64,000 nucleotides of DNA from Ascaris suum (GCA_013433145.1 CM024180.1:2817001-2881000), one strand, 5' to 3'. Shown: positions 36,680 to 47,343, numbered from the stretch's first letter. A program made the numbers and translations. Notes: generated by a model not told the origin, from the letters alone.

Positions 36680-36750
36680 TCCGTTGTGGTCTAGTGGTTA
36701 GGATTTGCGGTTTTCACCCGCAAGGCCCGGTTCGATTCCCGGCAACGGAA
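36680..36750 (+). tRNA. tRNA-Glu (UUC), T-stem deletion
   Basis: Copy 27, 71 nt: one G missing from the 5' T stem. Confidence 0.65.
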
Positions 36751-36896
36751 GCCCGATTGGATACATCGTCGAGTCTCTTCGCCTTCAACAGGAAAATCGG
36801 AAAGCCCCATTTCAGTCATTTTATGACTTTTCCTTCTTTTCCATCAATTCCGTTATGATATTTGTCTCCGACGACGAGCGATAATACCGGATCGAA

Positions 36897-36968
36897 TCCG
36901 TTGTGGTCTAGTGGTTAGGATTTGCGGCTCTCACCCGCAAGGCCCGGGTTCGATTCCCGGCAACGGAA
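36897..36968 (+). tRNA. tRNA-Glu (CUC)
   Basis: Copy 28, loop CTCTCAC. Confidence 0.95.
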
Positions 36969-37115
36969 GCCCCATTGGATACATCGTCGAGTCTCTTCGC
37001 CTTCAACAAGGAAATCGAATGGCCCCATTTCCAGTCATTTTATGACTTTTCCTTCTTTTCCATCAATTCCGTTATGATATTTGTCTCCGACGACGAGCGA
37101 TAATACCGGATCGAA

Positions 37116-37187
37116 TCCGTTGTGGTCTAGTGGTTAGGATTTGCGGTTTTCACCCGCAAGGCCCGGGTTCGATTCCCGGCAACGGAA
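37116..37187 (+). tRNA. tRNA-Glu (UUC)
   Basis: Copy 29, consensus. Confidence 0.95.
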
Positions 37188-37325
37188 GCCCCATTGGATA
37201 CATCGTCGAGTCTCTTCGCCTTCAACAAGAAAATCGGAAAGCCCCCATTTCATGACTTTTCCTTCTTTTCCATCAATTCCGTTATGATATTTGTCTCCGA
37301 CGACGAGCGATAATACCGGATCGAA

Positions 37326-37397
37326 TCCGTTGTGGTCTAGTGGTTAGGATTTGCGGTTTTCACCCGCAAGGCCCGGGTTCGATTCCCGGCAACGGAA
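37326..37397 (+). tRNA. tRNA-Glu (UUC)
   Basis: Copy 30, consensus. Confidence 0.95.
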
Positions 37398-37535
37398 GCC
37401 CGATTGGATACATCGTCGAGTCTCTTCGCCTTCAACAAGAAAATCGAAAAGCCCCCATTTCATGACTTTTCCTTCTTTTCCATCAATTCCGTTATGATAT
37501 TTGTCTCCGACGACGAGCGATAATACCGGATCGAA

Positions 37536-37607
37536 TCCGTTGTGGTCTAGTGGTTAGGATTTGCGGTTTTCACCCGCAAGGCCCGGGTTCGATTCCCGGC
37601 AACGGAA
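37536..37607 (+). tRNA. tRNA-Glu (UUC)
   Basis: Copy 31, consensus. Confidence 0.95.
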
Positions 37608-37748
37608 GCCCGATTGGATACATCGTCGAGTCTCTTCGCCTTCAACAAGAAAATCGAAAGCCCCATTTCATTTTATGACTTTTCCTTCTTTTCCATCAAT
37701 TCCGTTATGATATTTGTCTCCGACGACGAGCGATAATACCGGATCGAA

Positions 37749-37820
37749 TCCGTTGTGGTCTAGTGGTTAGGATTTGCGGTTTTCACCCGCAAGGCCCGGG
37801 TTCGATTCCCGGCAACGGAA
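37749..37820 (+). tRNA. tRNA-Glu (UUC)
   Basis: Copy 32, consensus. Confidence 0.95.
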
Positions 37821-37967
37821 GCCCGATTGGATACATCGTCGAGTCTCTTCGCCTTCAACAAGAAAATCGAAAAGCCCCCATTTCACTGTAATTTATGACT
37901 TTTCTTCTTTTCCATCAATTCCGTTATGATATTTGTCTCCGACGACGAGCGATAATACCGGATCGAA

Positions 37968-38038
37968 TCCGTTGTGGTCTAGTGGTTAGGATTTGCGGTT
38001 TTCACCCGCAAGGCCCGGGTTCGATTCCGGCAACGGAA
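37968..38038 (+). tRNA. tRNA-Glu (UUC), T-stem deletion
   Basis: Copy 33, 71 nt: one C missing from the 3' T stem. Confidence 0.65.
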
Positions 38039-38177
38039 GCCCGATTGGATACATCGTCGAGTCTCTTCGCCTTCAACAAGAAAATCGGAAAGCCCCCATT
38101 TTCATGACTTTTCCTTCTTTTCCATCAATTCCGTTATGATATTTGTCTCCGACGACGAGCGATAATACCGGATCGAA

Positions 38178-38249
38178 TCCGTTGTGGTCTAGTGGTTAGG
38201 ATTTGCGGTTTTCACCCGCAAGGCCCGGGTTCGATTCCCGGCAACGGAA
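38178..38249 (+). tRNA. tRNA-Glu (UUC)
   Basis: Copy 34, consensus. Confidence 0.95.
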
Positions 38250-38394
38250 GCCCATTGGATACATCGTCGAGTCTCTTCGCCTTCAACAAGAAAATCGAAA
38301 AGCCCCCATTTCAGTAATTTATGACTTTTCCTTCTTTTCCATCAATTCCGTTATGATATTTGTCTCCGACGACGAGCGATAATACCGGATCGAA

Positions 38395-38466
38395 TCCGTT
38401 GTGGTCTAGTGGTTAGGATTTGCGGCTTTCACCCGCAAGGCCCGGGTTCGATTCCCGGCAACGGAA
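38395..38466 (+). tRNA. tRNA-Glu (UUC)
   Basis: Copy 35, loop CTTTCAC. Confidence 0.95.
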
Positions 38467-38535
38467 GCCCCATTGGATACATCGTCGAGTCTCTTCGCCT
38501 TCAACAAGAAAATCGGAAAGCCCCCATTTCATGAC

Positions 38536-38548
38536 TTTTCCTTCTTTT
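38536..38548 (+). terminator. Nearest T4 runs downstream of an array tRNA (example)
   Basis: After the copy ending at 38466 the first TTTT is at 38536-38539 and the next at 38545-38548, so the first RNA polymerase III stop lies 70 bases downstream. The layout recurs in nearly every unit; longer spacers have a further T4 in CATTTTATG. Confidence 0.55.
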
Positions 38549-38587
38549 CCATCAATTCCGTTATGATATTTGTCTCCGACGACGAGC

Positions 38588-38594
38588 GATAATA
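38588..38594 (+). promoter_or_regulatory. TATA-like element upstream of each array copy (example)
   Basis: GATAATA lies 11 to 17 bases before the tRNA start in almost every unit; the example precedes the copy at 38605. It could help position TFIIIB, alongside the internal A and B boxes. Confidence 0.4.
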
Positions 38595-38604
38595 CCGGAT
38601 CGAA

Positions 38605-38676
38605 TCCGTTGTGGTCTAGTGGTTAGGATTTGCGGTTTTCACCCGCAAGGCCCGGGTTCGATTCCCGGCAACGGAA
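38605..38676 (+). tRNA. tRNA-Glu (UUC)
   Basis: Copy 36, consensus. Confidence 0.95.
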
Positions 38677-38813
38677 GCCCGATTGGATACATCGTCGAGT
38701 CTCTTCGCCTTCAACAAGAAAATCGGAAAGCCCCATTTCATGACTTTTCCTTCTTTTCCATCAATTCCGTTATGATATTTGTCTCCGACGACGAGCGATA
38801 ATACCGGATCGAA

Positions 38814-38885
38814 TCCGTTGTGGTCTAGTGGTTAGGATTTGCGGTTTTCACCCGCAAGGCCCGGGTTCGATTCCCGGCAACGGAA
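38814..38885 (+). tRNA. tRNA-Glu (UUC)
   Basis: Copy 37, consensus. Confidence 0.95.
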
Positions 38886-39031
38886 GCCCGATTGGATACA
38901 TCGTCGAGTCTCTTCGCCTTCAACAAGAAAATCGAAAGCCCCCATTTCACAGTAATTTTATGACTTTCCTTCTTTTCCATCAATCCGTTATGATATTTGT
39001 CTCCGACGACGAGCGATAATACCGGATCGAA

Positions 39032-39103
39032 TCCGTTGTGGTCTAGTGGTTAGGATTTGCGGTTTTCACCCGCAAGGCCCGGGTTCGATTCCCGGCAACG
39101 GAA
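39032..39103 (+). tRNA. tRNA-Glu (UUC)
   Basis: Copy 38, consensus. Confidence 0.95.
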
Positions 39104-39244
39104 GCCCGATTGGATACATCGTCGAGTCTCTTCGCCTTCAACAAGAAAATCGAAAGCCCCCATTTTGCAGTGACTTTTCCTTCTTTTTCCAGCAATTCCG
39201 TTATGATATTTGTCTCCGACGACGAGCGATAATACCGGATCGAA

Positions 39245-39316
39245 TCCGTTGTGGTCTAGTGGTTAGGATTTGCGGCTTTCACCCGCAAGGCCCGGGTTCG
39301 ATTCCCGGCAACGGAA
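39245..39316 (+). tRNA. tRNA-Glu (UUC)
   Basis: Copy 39, loop CTTTCAC. Confidence 0.95.
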
Positions 39317-39464
39317 GCCCGATTGGATACATCGTCGAGTCTCTTCGCCTTCAACAAGAAAATCGAAAAGCCCCCATTTCACTGTAATTTTTGAGCTTTC
39401 CTTCTTTTCCATCAATTCCGTTATGATATTTGTCTCCGACGACGAGCGATAATACCGGATCGAA

Positions 39465-39536
39465 TCCGTTGTGGTCTAGTGGTTAGGATTTGCGGTTTTC
39501 ACCCGCAAGGCCCGGGTTCGATTCCCGGCAACGGAA
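39465..39536 (+). tRNA. tRNA-Glu (UUC)
   Basis: Copy 40, consensus. Confidence 0.95.
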
Positions 39537-39674
39537 GCCCGATTGGATACATCGTCGAGTCTCTTCGCCTTCAACAAGAAAATCGGAAAGCCCCCATTTC
39601 ATGACTTTTCCTTCTTTTCCATCAATTCCGTTATCATATTTGTCTCCGACGACGAGCGATAATACCGGATCGAA

Positions 39675-39746
39675 TCCGTTGTGGTCTAGTGGTTAGGATT
39701 TGCGGTTTTCACCCGCAAGGCCCGGGTTCGATTCCCGGCAACGGAA
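39675..39746 (+). tRNA. tRNA-Glu (UUC)
   Basis: Copy 41, consensus. Confidence 0.95.
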
Positions 39747-39893
39747 GCCCGATTGGATACATCGTCGAGTCTCTTCGCCTTCAACAAGAAAATCGAAAAG
39801 CCCCATTTCACAGTAATTTTATGACTTTCCTTCTTTTCCATCAATTCCGTTATGATATTTGTCTCCGACGACGAGCGATAATACCGGATCGAA

Positions 39894-39963
39894 TCCGTTG
39901 TGGTCTAGTGGTTAGGATTTGCGGCTCTCACCCGCAAGGCCGGGTTCGATTCCGGCAACGGAA
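39894..39963 (+). tRNA. tRNA-Glu (CUC), two deletions
   Basis: Copy 42, 70 nt: loop CTCTCAC; one C missing from the variable loop and one from the 3' T stem. Confidence 0.55.
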
Positions 39964-40101
39964 GCCCGATTGGATACATCGTCGAGTCTCTTCGCCTTCA
40001 ACAAGAAAATCGAAAAGCCCCCATTTCATGACTTTTCCTTCTTTTCCATCAATTCCGTTATGATATTTGTCTCCGACGACGAGCGATAATACCGGATCGA
40101 A

Positions 40102-40172
40102 TCCGTTGTGGTCTAGTGGTTAGGATTTGCGGTTTTCACCCGCAAGGCCGGGTTCGATTCCCGGCAACGGAA
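40102..40172 (+). tRNA. tRNA-Glu (UUC), short variable loop
   Basis: Copy 43, 71 nt: one C missing from the variable loop. Confidence 0.75.
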
Positions 40173-40317
40173 GCCCATTGGATACATCGTCGAGTCTCTT
40201 CGCCTTCAACAAGAAAATCGAAAGCCCCCATTTCAGTAATTTTATGACTTTTCCTTCTTTTCCATCAATTCCGTTATGATATTTGTCTCCGACGACGAGC
40301 GATAATACCGGATCGAA

Positions 40318-40389
40318 TCCGTTGTGGTCTAGTGGTTAGGATTTGCGGTTTTCACCCGCAAGGCCCGGGTTCGATTCCCGGCAACGGAA
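40318..40389 (+). tRNA. tRNA-Glu (UUC)
   Basis: Copy 44, consensus. Confidence 0.95.
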
Positions 40390-40534
40390 GCCCGATTGGA
40401 TACATGTCGAGTCTCTTCGCCTTCAACAAGAAAATCGAAAGCCCCCATTTCAGTAATTTTATGACTTTTCCTTCTTTTCCATCAATTCCGTTATGATATT
40501 TGTCTCCGACGACGAGCGATAATACCGGATCGAA

Positions 40535-40606
40535 TCCGTTGTGGTCTAGTGGTTAGGATTTGCGGTTTTCACCCGCAAGGCCCGGGTTCGATTCCCGGCA
40601 ACGGAA
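40535..40606 (+). tRNA. tRNA-Glu (UUC)
   Basis: Copy 45, consensus. Confidence 0.95.
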
Positions 40607-40744
40607 GCCCGATTGGATACATCGTCGAGTCTCTTCGCCTTCAACAAGAAAATCGAAAAGCCCCCATTTCATGACTTTTCCTTCTTTTCCATCAATTCCG
40701 TTATGATATTTGTCTCCGACGACGAGCGATAATACCGGATCGAA

Positions 40745-40816
40745 TCCGTTGTGGTCTAGTGGTTAGGATTTGCGGTTTTCACCCGCAAGGCCCGGGTTCG
40801 ATTCCCGGCAACGGAA
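40745..40816 (+). tRNA. tRNA-Glu (UUC)
   Basis: Copy 46, consensus. Confidence 0.95.
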
Positions 40817-40956
40817 GCCCCATTGGATACATCGTCGAGTCTCTTCGCCTTCAACAGAAAATCGAAAGCCCCCAGTCATTTTATGACTTTTCCTTCTTTT
40901 CCATCAATTCCGTTATGATATTTGTCTCCGACGACGAGCGATAATACCGGATCGAA

Positions 40957-41028
40957 TCCGTTGTGGTCTAGTGGTTAGGATTTGCGGTTTTCACCCGCAA
41001 GGCCCGGGTTCGATTCCCGGCAACGGAA
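40957..41028 (+). tRNA. tRNA-Glu (UUC)
   Basis: Copy 47, consensus. Confidence 0.95.
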
Positions 41029-41165
41029 GCCCGATTGGATACATCGTCGAGTCTCTTCGCCTTCAGCAAGAAAATCGGAAAGCCCCCATTTCATGACTTT
41101 TCCTTCTTTTCCATCAATTCCGTTATGATATTGTCTCCGACGACGAGCGATAATACCGGATCGAA

Positions 41166-41237
41166 TCCGTTGTGGTCTAGTGGTTAGGATTTGCGGTTTT
41201 CACCCGCAAGGCCCGGGTTCGATTCCCGGCAACGGAA
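41166..41237 (+). tRNA. tRNA-Glu (UUC)
   Basis: Copy 48, consensus. Confidence 0.95.
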
Positions 41238-41382
41238 GCCCGATTGGATACATCGTCGAGTCTCTTCGCCTTCAACAAGAAAATCGAAAGCCCCCACACA
41301 GTAATTTTATGACTTTTCCTTCTTTTCCATCAGTTCCGTTATGATATTTGTCTCCGACGACGAGCGATAATACCGGATCGAA

Positions 41383-41454
41383 TCCGTTGTGGTCTAGTGG
41401 TTAGGATTTGCGGTTTTCACCCGCAAGGCCCGGGTTCGATTCCCGGCAACGGAA
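41383..41454 (+). tRNA. tRNA-Glu (UUC)
   Basis: Copy 49, consensus. Confidence 0.95.
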
Positions 41455-41592
41455 GCCCGATTGGATACATCGTCGAGTCTCTTCGCCTTCAACAAGAAAA
41501 TCGGAAAGCCCCCATTTCATGACTTTTCCTTCTTTTCCATCAATTCCGTTATGATATTTGTCTCCGACGACGAGCGATAATACCGGATCGAA

Positions 41593-41664
41593 TCCGTTGT
41601 GGTCTAGTGGTTAGGATTTGCGGCTCTCACCCGCAAGGCCCGGGTTCGATTCCCGGCAACGGAA
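41593..41664 (+). tRNA. tRNA-Glu (CUC)
   Basis: Copy 50, loop CTCTCAC. Confidence 0.95.
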
Positions 41665-41799
41665 GCCCATTGGATACATGTCGAGTCTCTTCGCCTTCAA
41701 CAAGAAAATCGGAAAGCCCCCATTTCATGACTTTTCTTCTTTTCCATCAATTCCGTTATGATATTTGTCTCCGACGACGAGCGATAATACCGGATCGAA

Positions 41800-41871
41800 T
41801 CCGTTGTGGTCTAGTGGTTAGGATTTGCGGTTTTCACCCGCAAGGCCCGGGTTCGATTCCCGGCAACGGAA
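41800..41871 (+). tRNA. tRNA-Glu (UUC)
   Basis: Copy 51, consensus. Confidence 0.95.
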
Positions 41872-42019
41872 GCCCGATTGGATACATCGTCGAGTCTCTT
41901 CGCCTTCAACAAGAAAATCGGAAAGCCCCCATTTCACAGTAATTTTATGACTTTTCTTCTTTTCCATCAATTCCGTTATGATATTTGTCTCCGACGACGA
42001 GCGATAATACCGGATCGAA

Positions 42020-42091
42020 TCCGTTGTGGTCTAGTGGTTAGGATTTGCGGTTTTCACCCGCAAGGCCCGGGTTCGATTCCCGGCAACGGAA
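42020..42091 (+). tRNA. tRNA-Glu (UUC)
   Basis: Copy 52, consensus. Confidence 0.95.
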
Positions 42092-42240
42092 GCCCGATTG
42101 GATACATCGTCGAGTCTCTTCGCCTTCAACAAGAAAATCGAAAAGCCCCCATTTCACAGTAATTTTATGACTTTTCCTTCTTTTCCAGCAATTCCGTTAT
42201 CATATTTGTCTCCGACGACGAGCGATAATACCGGATCGAA

Positions 42241-42312
42241 TCCGTTGTGGTCTAGTGGTTAGGATTTGCGGTTTTCACCCGCAAGGCCCGGGTTCGATTC
42301 CCGGCAACGGAA
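42241..42312 (+). tRNA. tRNA-Glu (UUC)
   Basis: Copy 53, consensus. Confidence 0.95.
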
Positions 42313-42451
42313 GCCCGATTGGATACATCGTCGAGTCTCTTCGCCTTCAACAAGAAAATCGGAAAGCCCCCATTTCATGACTTTTCCTTCTTTTTCCATC
42401 AATTCCGTTATGATATTTGTCTCCGACGACGAGCGATAATACCGGATCGAA

Positions 42452-42522
42452 TCCGTTGTGGTCTAGTGGTTAGGATTTGCGGTTTTCACCCGCAAGGCCG
42501 GGTTCGATTCCCGGCAACGGAA
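42452..42522 (+). tRNA. tRNA-Glu (UUC), short variable loop
   Basis: Copy 54, 71 nt: one C missing from the variable loop. Confidence 0.75.
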
Positions 42523-42671
42523 GCCCGATTGGATACATCGTCGAGTCTCTTCGCCTTCAACAAGAAAATCGAAGGGCCCCCATTTCACAGTAATTTTATG
42601 ACTTTTCCTTCTTTTCCATCAATTCCGTTATGATATTTGTCTCCGACGACGAGCGATAATACCGGATCGAA

Positions 42672-42741
42672 TCCGTTGTGGTCTAGTGGTTAGGATTTGC
42701 GGTTTTCACCCGCAAGGCCGGGTTCGATTCCGGCAACGGAA
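42672..42741 (+). tRNA. tRNA-Glu (UUC), two deletions
   Basis: Copy 55, 70 nt: one C missing from the variable loop and one from the 3' T stem. Confidence 0.55.
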
Positions 42742-42880
42742 GCCCGATTGGATACATCGTCGAGTCTCTTCGCCTTCAACAAGAAAATCGGAAAGCCCCC
42801 ATTTTGCATGACTTTTCTTCTTTTCCATCAGTTCCGTTATCATATTTGTCTCCGACGACGAGCGATAATACCGGATCGAA

Positions 42881-42952
42881 TCCGTTGTGGTCTAGTGGTT
42901 AGGATTTGCGGTTTTCACCCGCAAGGCCCGGGTTCGATTCCCGGCAACGGAA
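42881..42952 (+). tRNA. tRNA-Glu (UUC)
   Basis: Copy 56, consensus. Confidence 0.95.
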
Positions 42953-43101
42953 GCCCCATTGGATACATCGTCGAGTCTCTTCGCCTTCAACAAGAAAATC
43001 GGAAAGCCCCCATTTCACAGTCATTTTATGACTTTTCCTTCTTTTCCATCAATTCCGTTATGATATTTGTCTCCGACGACGAGCGATAATACCGGATCGA
43101 A

Positions 43102-43171
43102 TCCGTTGTGGTCTAGTGGTTAGGATTTGCGGTTTTCACCGCAAGGCCGGGTTCGATTCCCGGCAACGGAA
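43102..43171 (+). pseudogene. tRNA-Glu (UUC) copy, two deletions
   Basis: Copy 57, 70 nt: one C missing from the 3' side of the anticodon arm and one from the variable loop. Confidence 0.55.
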
Positions 43172-43308
43172 GCCCGATTGGATACATGTCGAGTCTCTTC
43201 GCCTTCAACAAGAAAATCGGAAAGCCCCCATTTCATGACTTTTCCTTCTTTTCCATCAATTCCGTTATGATATTTGTCTCCGACGACGAGCGATAATACC
43301 GGATCGAA

Positions 43309-43380
43309 TCCGTTGTGGTCTAGTGGTTAGGATTTGCGGTTTTCACCCGCAAGGCCCGGGTTCGATTCCCGGCAACGGAA
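43309..43380 (+). tRNA. tRNA-Glu (UUC)
   Basis: Copy 58, consensus. Confidence 0.95.
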
Positions 43381-43523
43381 GCCCCATTGGATACATCGTC
43401 GAGTCTCTTCGCCTTCAACAAGGAAAATCGAAAAGCCCCCATTTGCAGTTTTGACTTTTCTTTTTTTCCATCAGTTCCGTTATGATATTTGTCTCCGACG
43501 ACGAGCGATAATACCGGATCGAA

Positions 43524-43595
43524 TCCGTTGTGGTCTAGTGGTTAGGATTTGCGGTTTTCACCCGCAAGGCCCGGGTTCGATTCCCGGCAACGGAA
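43524..43595 (+). tRNA. tRNA-Glu (UUC)
   Basis: Copy 59, consensus. Confidence 0.95.
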
Positions 43596-43739
43596 GCCCG
43601 ATTGGATACATCGTCGAGTCTCTTCGCCTTCAACAAGAAAATCGGAAAAGCCCCCTTTTCATTTTATGACTTTTCCTTCTTTTCCATCAATTCCGTTATG
43701 ATATTTGTCTCCGACGACGAGCGATAATACCGGATCGAA

Positions 43740-43811
43740 TCCGTTGTGGTCTAGTGGTTAGGATTTGCGGCTTTCACCCGCAAGGCCCGGGTTCGATTCC
43801 CGGCAACGGAA
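43740..43811 (+). tRNA. tRNA-Glu (UUC)
   Basis: Copy 60, loop CTTTCAC. Confidence 0.95.
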
Positions 43812-43948
43812 GCCCGATTGGATACATCGTCGAGTCTCTTCGCCTTCAACAAGAAAATCGAAAGCCCCCATTTCATGACTTTTCCTTCTTTTCCATCAAT
43901 TCCGTTATGATATTTGTCTCCGACGACGAGCGATAATACCGGATCGAA

Positions 43949-44020
43949 TCCGTTGTGGTCTAGTGGTTAGGATTTGCGGCTTTCACCCGCAAGGCCCGGG
44001 TTCGATTCCCGGCAACGGAA
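43949..44020 (+). tRNA. tRNA-Glu (UUC)
   Basis: Copy 61, loop CTTTCAC. Confidence 0.95.
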
Positions 44021-44167
44021 GCCCGATTGGATACATCGTCGAGTCTCTTCGCCTTCAACAAGAAAATCGAAGGCCCCCATTTCACAGTCATTTTATGACT
44101 TTCCTTCTTTTCCATCAATTCCGTTATGATATTTGTCTCCGACGACGAGCGATAATACCGGATCGAA

Positions 44168-44239
44168 TCCGTTGTGGTCTAGTGGTTAGGATTTGCGGTT
44201 TTCACCCGCAAGGCCCGGGTTCGATTCCCGGCAACGGAA
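44168..44239 (+). tRNA. tRNA-Glu (UUC)
   Basis: Copy 62, consensus. Confidence 0.95.
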
Positions 44240-44386
44240 GCCCGATTGGATACATCGTCGAGTCTCTTCGCCTTCAACAAGAAAATCGAAAGCCCCATTT
44301 CACAGTCATTTTATGACTTTTCCTTCTTTTCCATCAATTCCGTTATGATATTTGTCTCCGACGACGAGCGATAATACCGGATCGAA

Positions 44387-44457
44387 TCCGTTGTGGTCTA
44401 GTGGTTAGGATTTGCGGTTTTCACCCGCAAGGCCCGGGTTCGATTCCGGCAACGGAA
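44387..44457 (+). tRNA. tRNA-Glu (UUC), T-stem deletion
   Basis: Copy 63, 71 nt: one C missing from the 3' T stem. Confidence 0.65.
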
Positions 44458-44596
44458 GCCCGATTGGATACATCGTCGAGTCTCTTCGCCTTCAACAAGA
44501 AAATCGGAAAGCCCCCATTTTTATGACTTTTCCTTCTTTTCCATCAATTCCGTTATGATATTTGTCTCCGACGACGAGCGATAATACCGGATCGAA

Positions 44597-44668
44597 TCCG
44601 TTGTGGTCTAGTGGTTAGGATTTGCGGTTTTCACCCGCAAGGCCCGGGTTCGATTCCCGGCAACGGAA
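44597..44668 (+). tRNA. tRNA-Glu (UUC)
   Basis: Copy 64, consensus. Confidence 0.95.
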
Positions 44669-44804
44669 GCCCCATTGGATACATCGTCGAGTCTCTTCGC
44701 CTTCAACAAGAAAATCGAAAGCCCCCATTTCATGACTTTCCTTCTTTTCCATCAATTCCGTTATGATATTTGTCTCCGACGACGAGCGATAATACCGGAT
44801 CGAA

Positions 44805-44876
44805 TCCGTTGTGGTCTAGTGGTTAGGATTTGCGGTTTTCACCCGCAAGGCCCGGGTTCGATTCCCGGCAACGGAA
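44805..44876 (+). tRNA. tRNA-Glu (UUC)
   Basis: Copy 65, consensus. Confidence 0.95.
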
Positions 44877-45014
44877 GCCCGATTGGATACATCGTCGAGT
44901 CTCTTCGCCTTCAACAAGAAAATCGGAAAGCCCCCATTTCATGACTTTTCCTTCTTTTCCATCAATTCCGTTATGATATTTGTCTCCGACGACGAGCGAT
45001 AATACCGGATCGAA

Positions 45015-45086
45015 TCCGTTGTGGTCTAGTGGTTAGGATTTGCGGTTTTCACCCGCAAGGCCCGGGTTCGATTCCCGGCAACGGAA
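45015..45086 (+). tRNA. tRNA-Glu (UUC)
   Basis: Copy 66, consensus. Confidence 0.95.
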
Positions 45087-45225
45087 GCCCGATTGGATAC
45101 ATCGTCGAGTCTCTTCGCCTTCAACAAGAAAATCGGAAAGCCCCATTTTGCATGACTTTTCCTTCTTTTCCATCAATTCCGTTATGATATTTGTCTCCGA
45201 CGACGAGCGATAATACCGGATCGAA

Positions 45226-45297
45226 TCCGTTGTGGTCTAGTGGTTAGGATTTGCGGTTTTCACCCGCAAGGCCCGGGTTCGATTCCCGGCAACGGAA
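45226..45297 (+). tRNA. tRNA-Glu (UUC)
   Basis: Copy 67, consensus. Confidence 0.95.
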
Positions 45298-45435
45298 GCC
45301 CGATTGGATACATCGTCGAGTCTCTTCGCCTTCAACAAGAAAATCGGAAAGCCCCCATTTCATGACTTTTCCTTCTTTTCCATCAATTCCGTTATGATAT
45401 TTGTCTCCGACGACGAGCGATAATACCGGATCGAA

Positions 45436-45506
45436 TCCGTTGTGGTCTAGTGGTTAGGATTTGCGGTTTCACCCGCAAGGCCCGGGTTCGATTCCCGGCA
45501 ACGGAA
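45436..45506 (+). pseudogene. tRNA-Glu copy, 6-nt anticodon loop
   Basis: Copy 68, 71 nt: loop TTTCAC, one T missing. Confidence 0.55.
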
Positions 45507-45655
45507 GCCCCATTGGATACATCGTCGAGTCTCTTCGCCTTCAACAAGAAAATCGAAAAGCCCCCATTTCACAGTAATTTTATGACTTTTCCTTCTTTTC
45601 CATCAATTCCGTTATGATATTTGTCTCCGACGACGAGCGATAATACCGGATCGAA

Positions 45656-45727
45656 TCCGTTGTGGTCTAGTGGTTAGGATTTGCGGTTTTCACCCGCAAG
45701 GCCCGGGTTCGATTCCCGGCAACGGAA
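45656..45727 (+). tRNA. tRNA-Glu (UUC)
   Basis: Copy 69, consensus. Confidence 0.95.
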
Positions 45728-45864
45728 GCCCATTGGATACATCGTCGAGTCTCTTCGCCTTCAACAAGAAAATCGGAAGCCCCCATTTCAGTGACTTTTC
45801 CTTTTTTTCCATCAATTCCGTTATGATATTTGTCTCCGACGACGAGCGATAATACCGGATCGAA

Positions 45865-45936
45865 TCCGTTGTGGTCTAGTGGTTAGGATTTGCGGTTTTC
45901 ACCCGCAAGGCCCGGGTTCGATTCCCGGCAACGGAA
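45865..45936 (+). tRNA. tRNA-Glu (UUC)
   Basis: Copy 70, consensus. Confidence 0.95.
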
Positions 45937-46083
45937 GCCCGATTGGATACATCGTCGAGTCTCTTCGCCTTCAACAAGAAAATCGGAAAGCCCCCATTTC
46001 ACAGTACTTTTGACTTTTCCTTCTTTTCCATCAATTCCGTTATGATATTTGTCTCCGACGACGAGCGATAATACCGGATCGAA

Positions 46084-46154
46084 TCCGTTGTGGTCTAGTG
46101 GTTAGGATTTGCGGTTTCACCCGCAAGGCCCGGGTTCGATTCCCGGCAACGGAA
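46084..46154 (+). pseudogene. tRNA-Glu copy, 6-nt anticodon loop
   Basis: Copy 71, 71 nt: loop TTTCAC, one T missing. Confidence 0.55.
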
Positions 46155-46292
46155 GCCCCATTGGATACATCGTCGAGTCTCTTCGCCTTCAACAAGAAAA
46201 TCGAAAAGCCCCCATTTCATGACTTTTCCTTCTTTTCCATCAATTCCGTTATCATATTTGTCTCCGACGACGAGCGATAATACCGGATCGAA

Positions 46293-46363
46293 TCCGTTGT
46301 GGTCTAGTGGTTAGGATTTGCGGTTTTCACCCGCAAGGCCGGGTTCGATTCCCGGCAACGGAA
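46293..46363 (+). tRNA. tRNA-Glu (UUC), short variable loop
   Basis: Copy 72, 71 nt: one C missing from the variable loop. Confidence 0.75.
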
Positions 46364-46506
46364 GCCCCATTGGATACATCGTCGAGTCTCTTCGCCTTCA
46401 ACAAGAAAATCGAAAGCCCCCATTTCAGTAATTTTATGACTTTTCCTTCTTTTCCAATTCCGTTATGATATTTGTCTCCGACGACGAGCGATAATACCGG
46501 ATCGAA

Positions 46507-46578
46507 TCCGTTGTGGTCTAGTGGTTAGGATTTGCGGTTCTCACCCGCAAGGCCCGGGTTCGATTCCCGGCAACGGAA
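46507..46578 (+). tRNA. tRNA-Glu (CUC)
   Basis: Copy 73, loop TTCTCAC. Confidence 0.95.
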
Positions 46579-46715
46579 GCCCGATTGGATACATCGTCGA
46601 GTCTCTTCGCCTTCAACAAGAAAATCGAAAGCCCCCATTTCATGACTTTTCCTTCTTTTCCATCAATTCCGTTATGATATTTGTCTCCGACGACGAGCGA
46701 TAATACCGGATCGAA

Positions 46716-46787
46716 TCCGTTGTGGTCTAGTGGTTAGGATTTGCGGTTTTCACCCGCAAGGCCCGGGTTCGATTCCCGGCAACGGAA
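46716..46787 (+). tRNA. tRNA-Glu (UUC)
   Basis: Copy 74, consensus. Confidence 0.95.
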
Positions 46788-46925
46788 GCCCCATTGGATA
46801 CATCGTCGAGTCTCTTCGCCTTCAACAAGAAAATCGGAAAGCCCCCATTTCATGACTTTTCCTTCTTTTCCATCAATTCCGTTATGATATTTGTCTCCGA
46901 CGACGAGCGATAATACCGGATCGAA

Positions 46926-46996
46926 TCCGTTGTGGTCTAGTGGTTAGGATTTGCGGTTTTCACCCGCAAGGCCGGGTTCGATTCCCGGCAACGGAA
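46926..46996 (+). tRNA. tRNA-Glu (UUC), short variable loop
   Basis: Copy 75, 71 nt: one C missing from the variable loop. Confidence 0.75.
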
Positions 46997-47133
46997 GCCC
47001 GATTGGATACATCGTCGAGTCTCTTCGCCTTCAACAAGAAAATCGGAAAGCCCCCATTTCATGACTTTCCTTCTTTTCCATCAATTCCGTTATGATATTT
47101 GTCTCCGACGACGAGCGATAATACCGGATCGAA

Positions 47134-47205
47134 TCCGTTGTGGTCTAGTGGTTAGGATTTGCGGTTTTCACCCGCAAGGCCCGGGTTCGATTCCCGGCAA
47201 CGGAA
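47134..47205 (+). tRNA. tRNA-Glu (UUC)
   Basis: Copy 76, consensus. Confidence 0.95.
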
Positions 47206-47343
47206 GCCCGATTGGATACATCGTCGAGTCTCTTCGCCTTCAGCAAGAAAATCGGAAAGCCCCCATTTCATGACTTTTCCTTCTTTTCCATCAATTCCGT
47301 TATGATATTTGTCTCCGACGACGAGCGATAATACCGGATCGAA

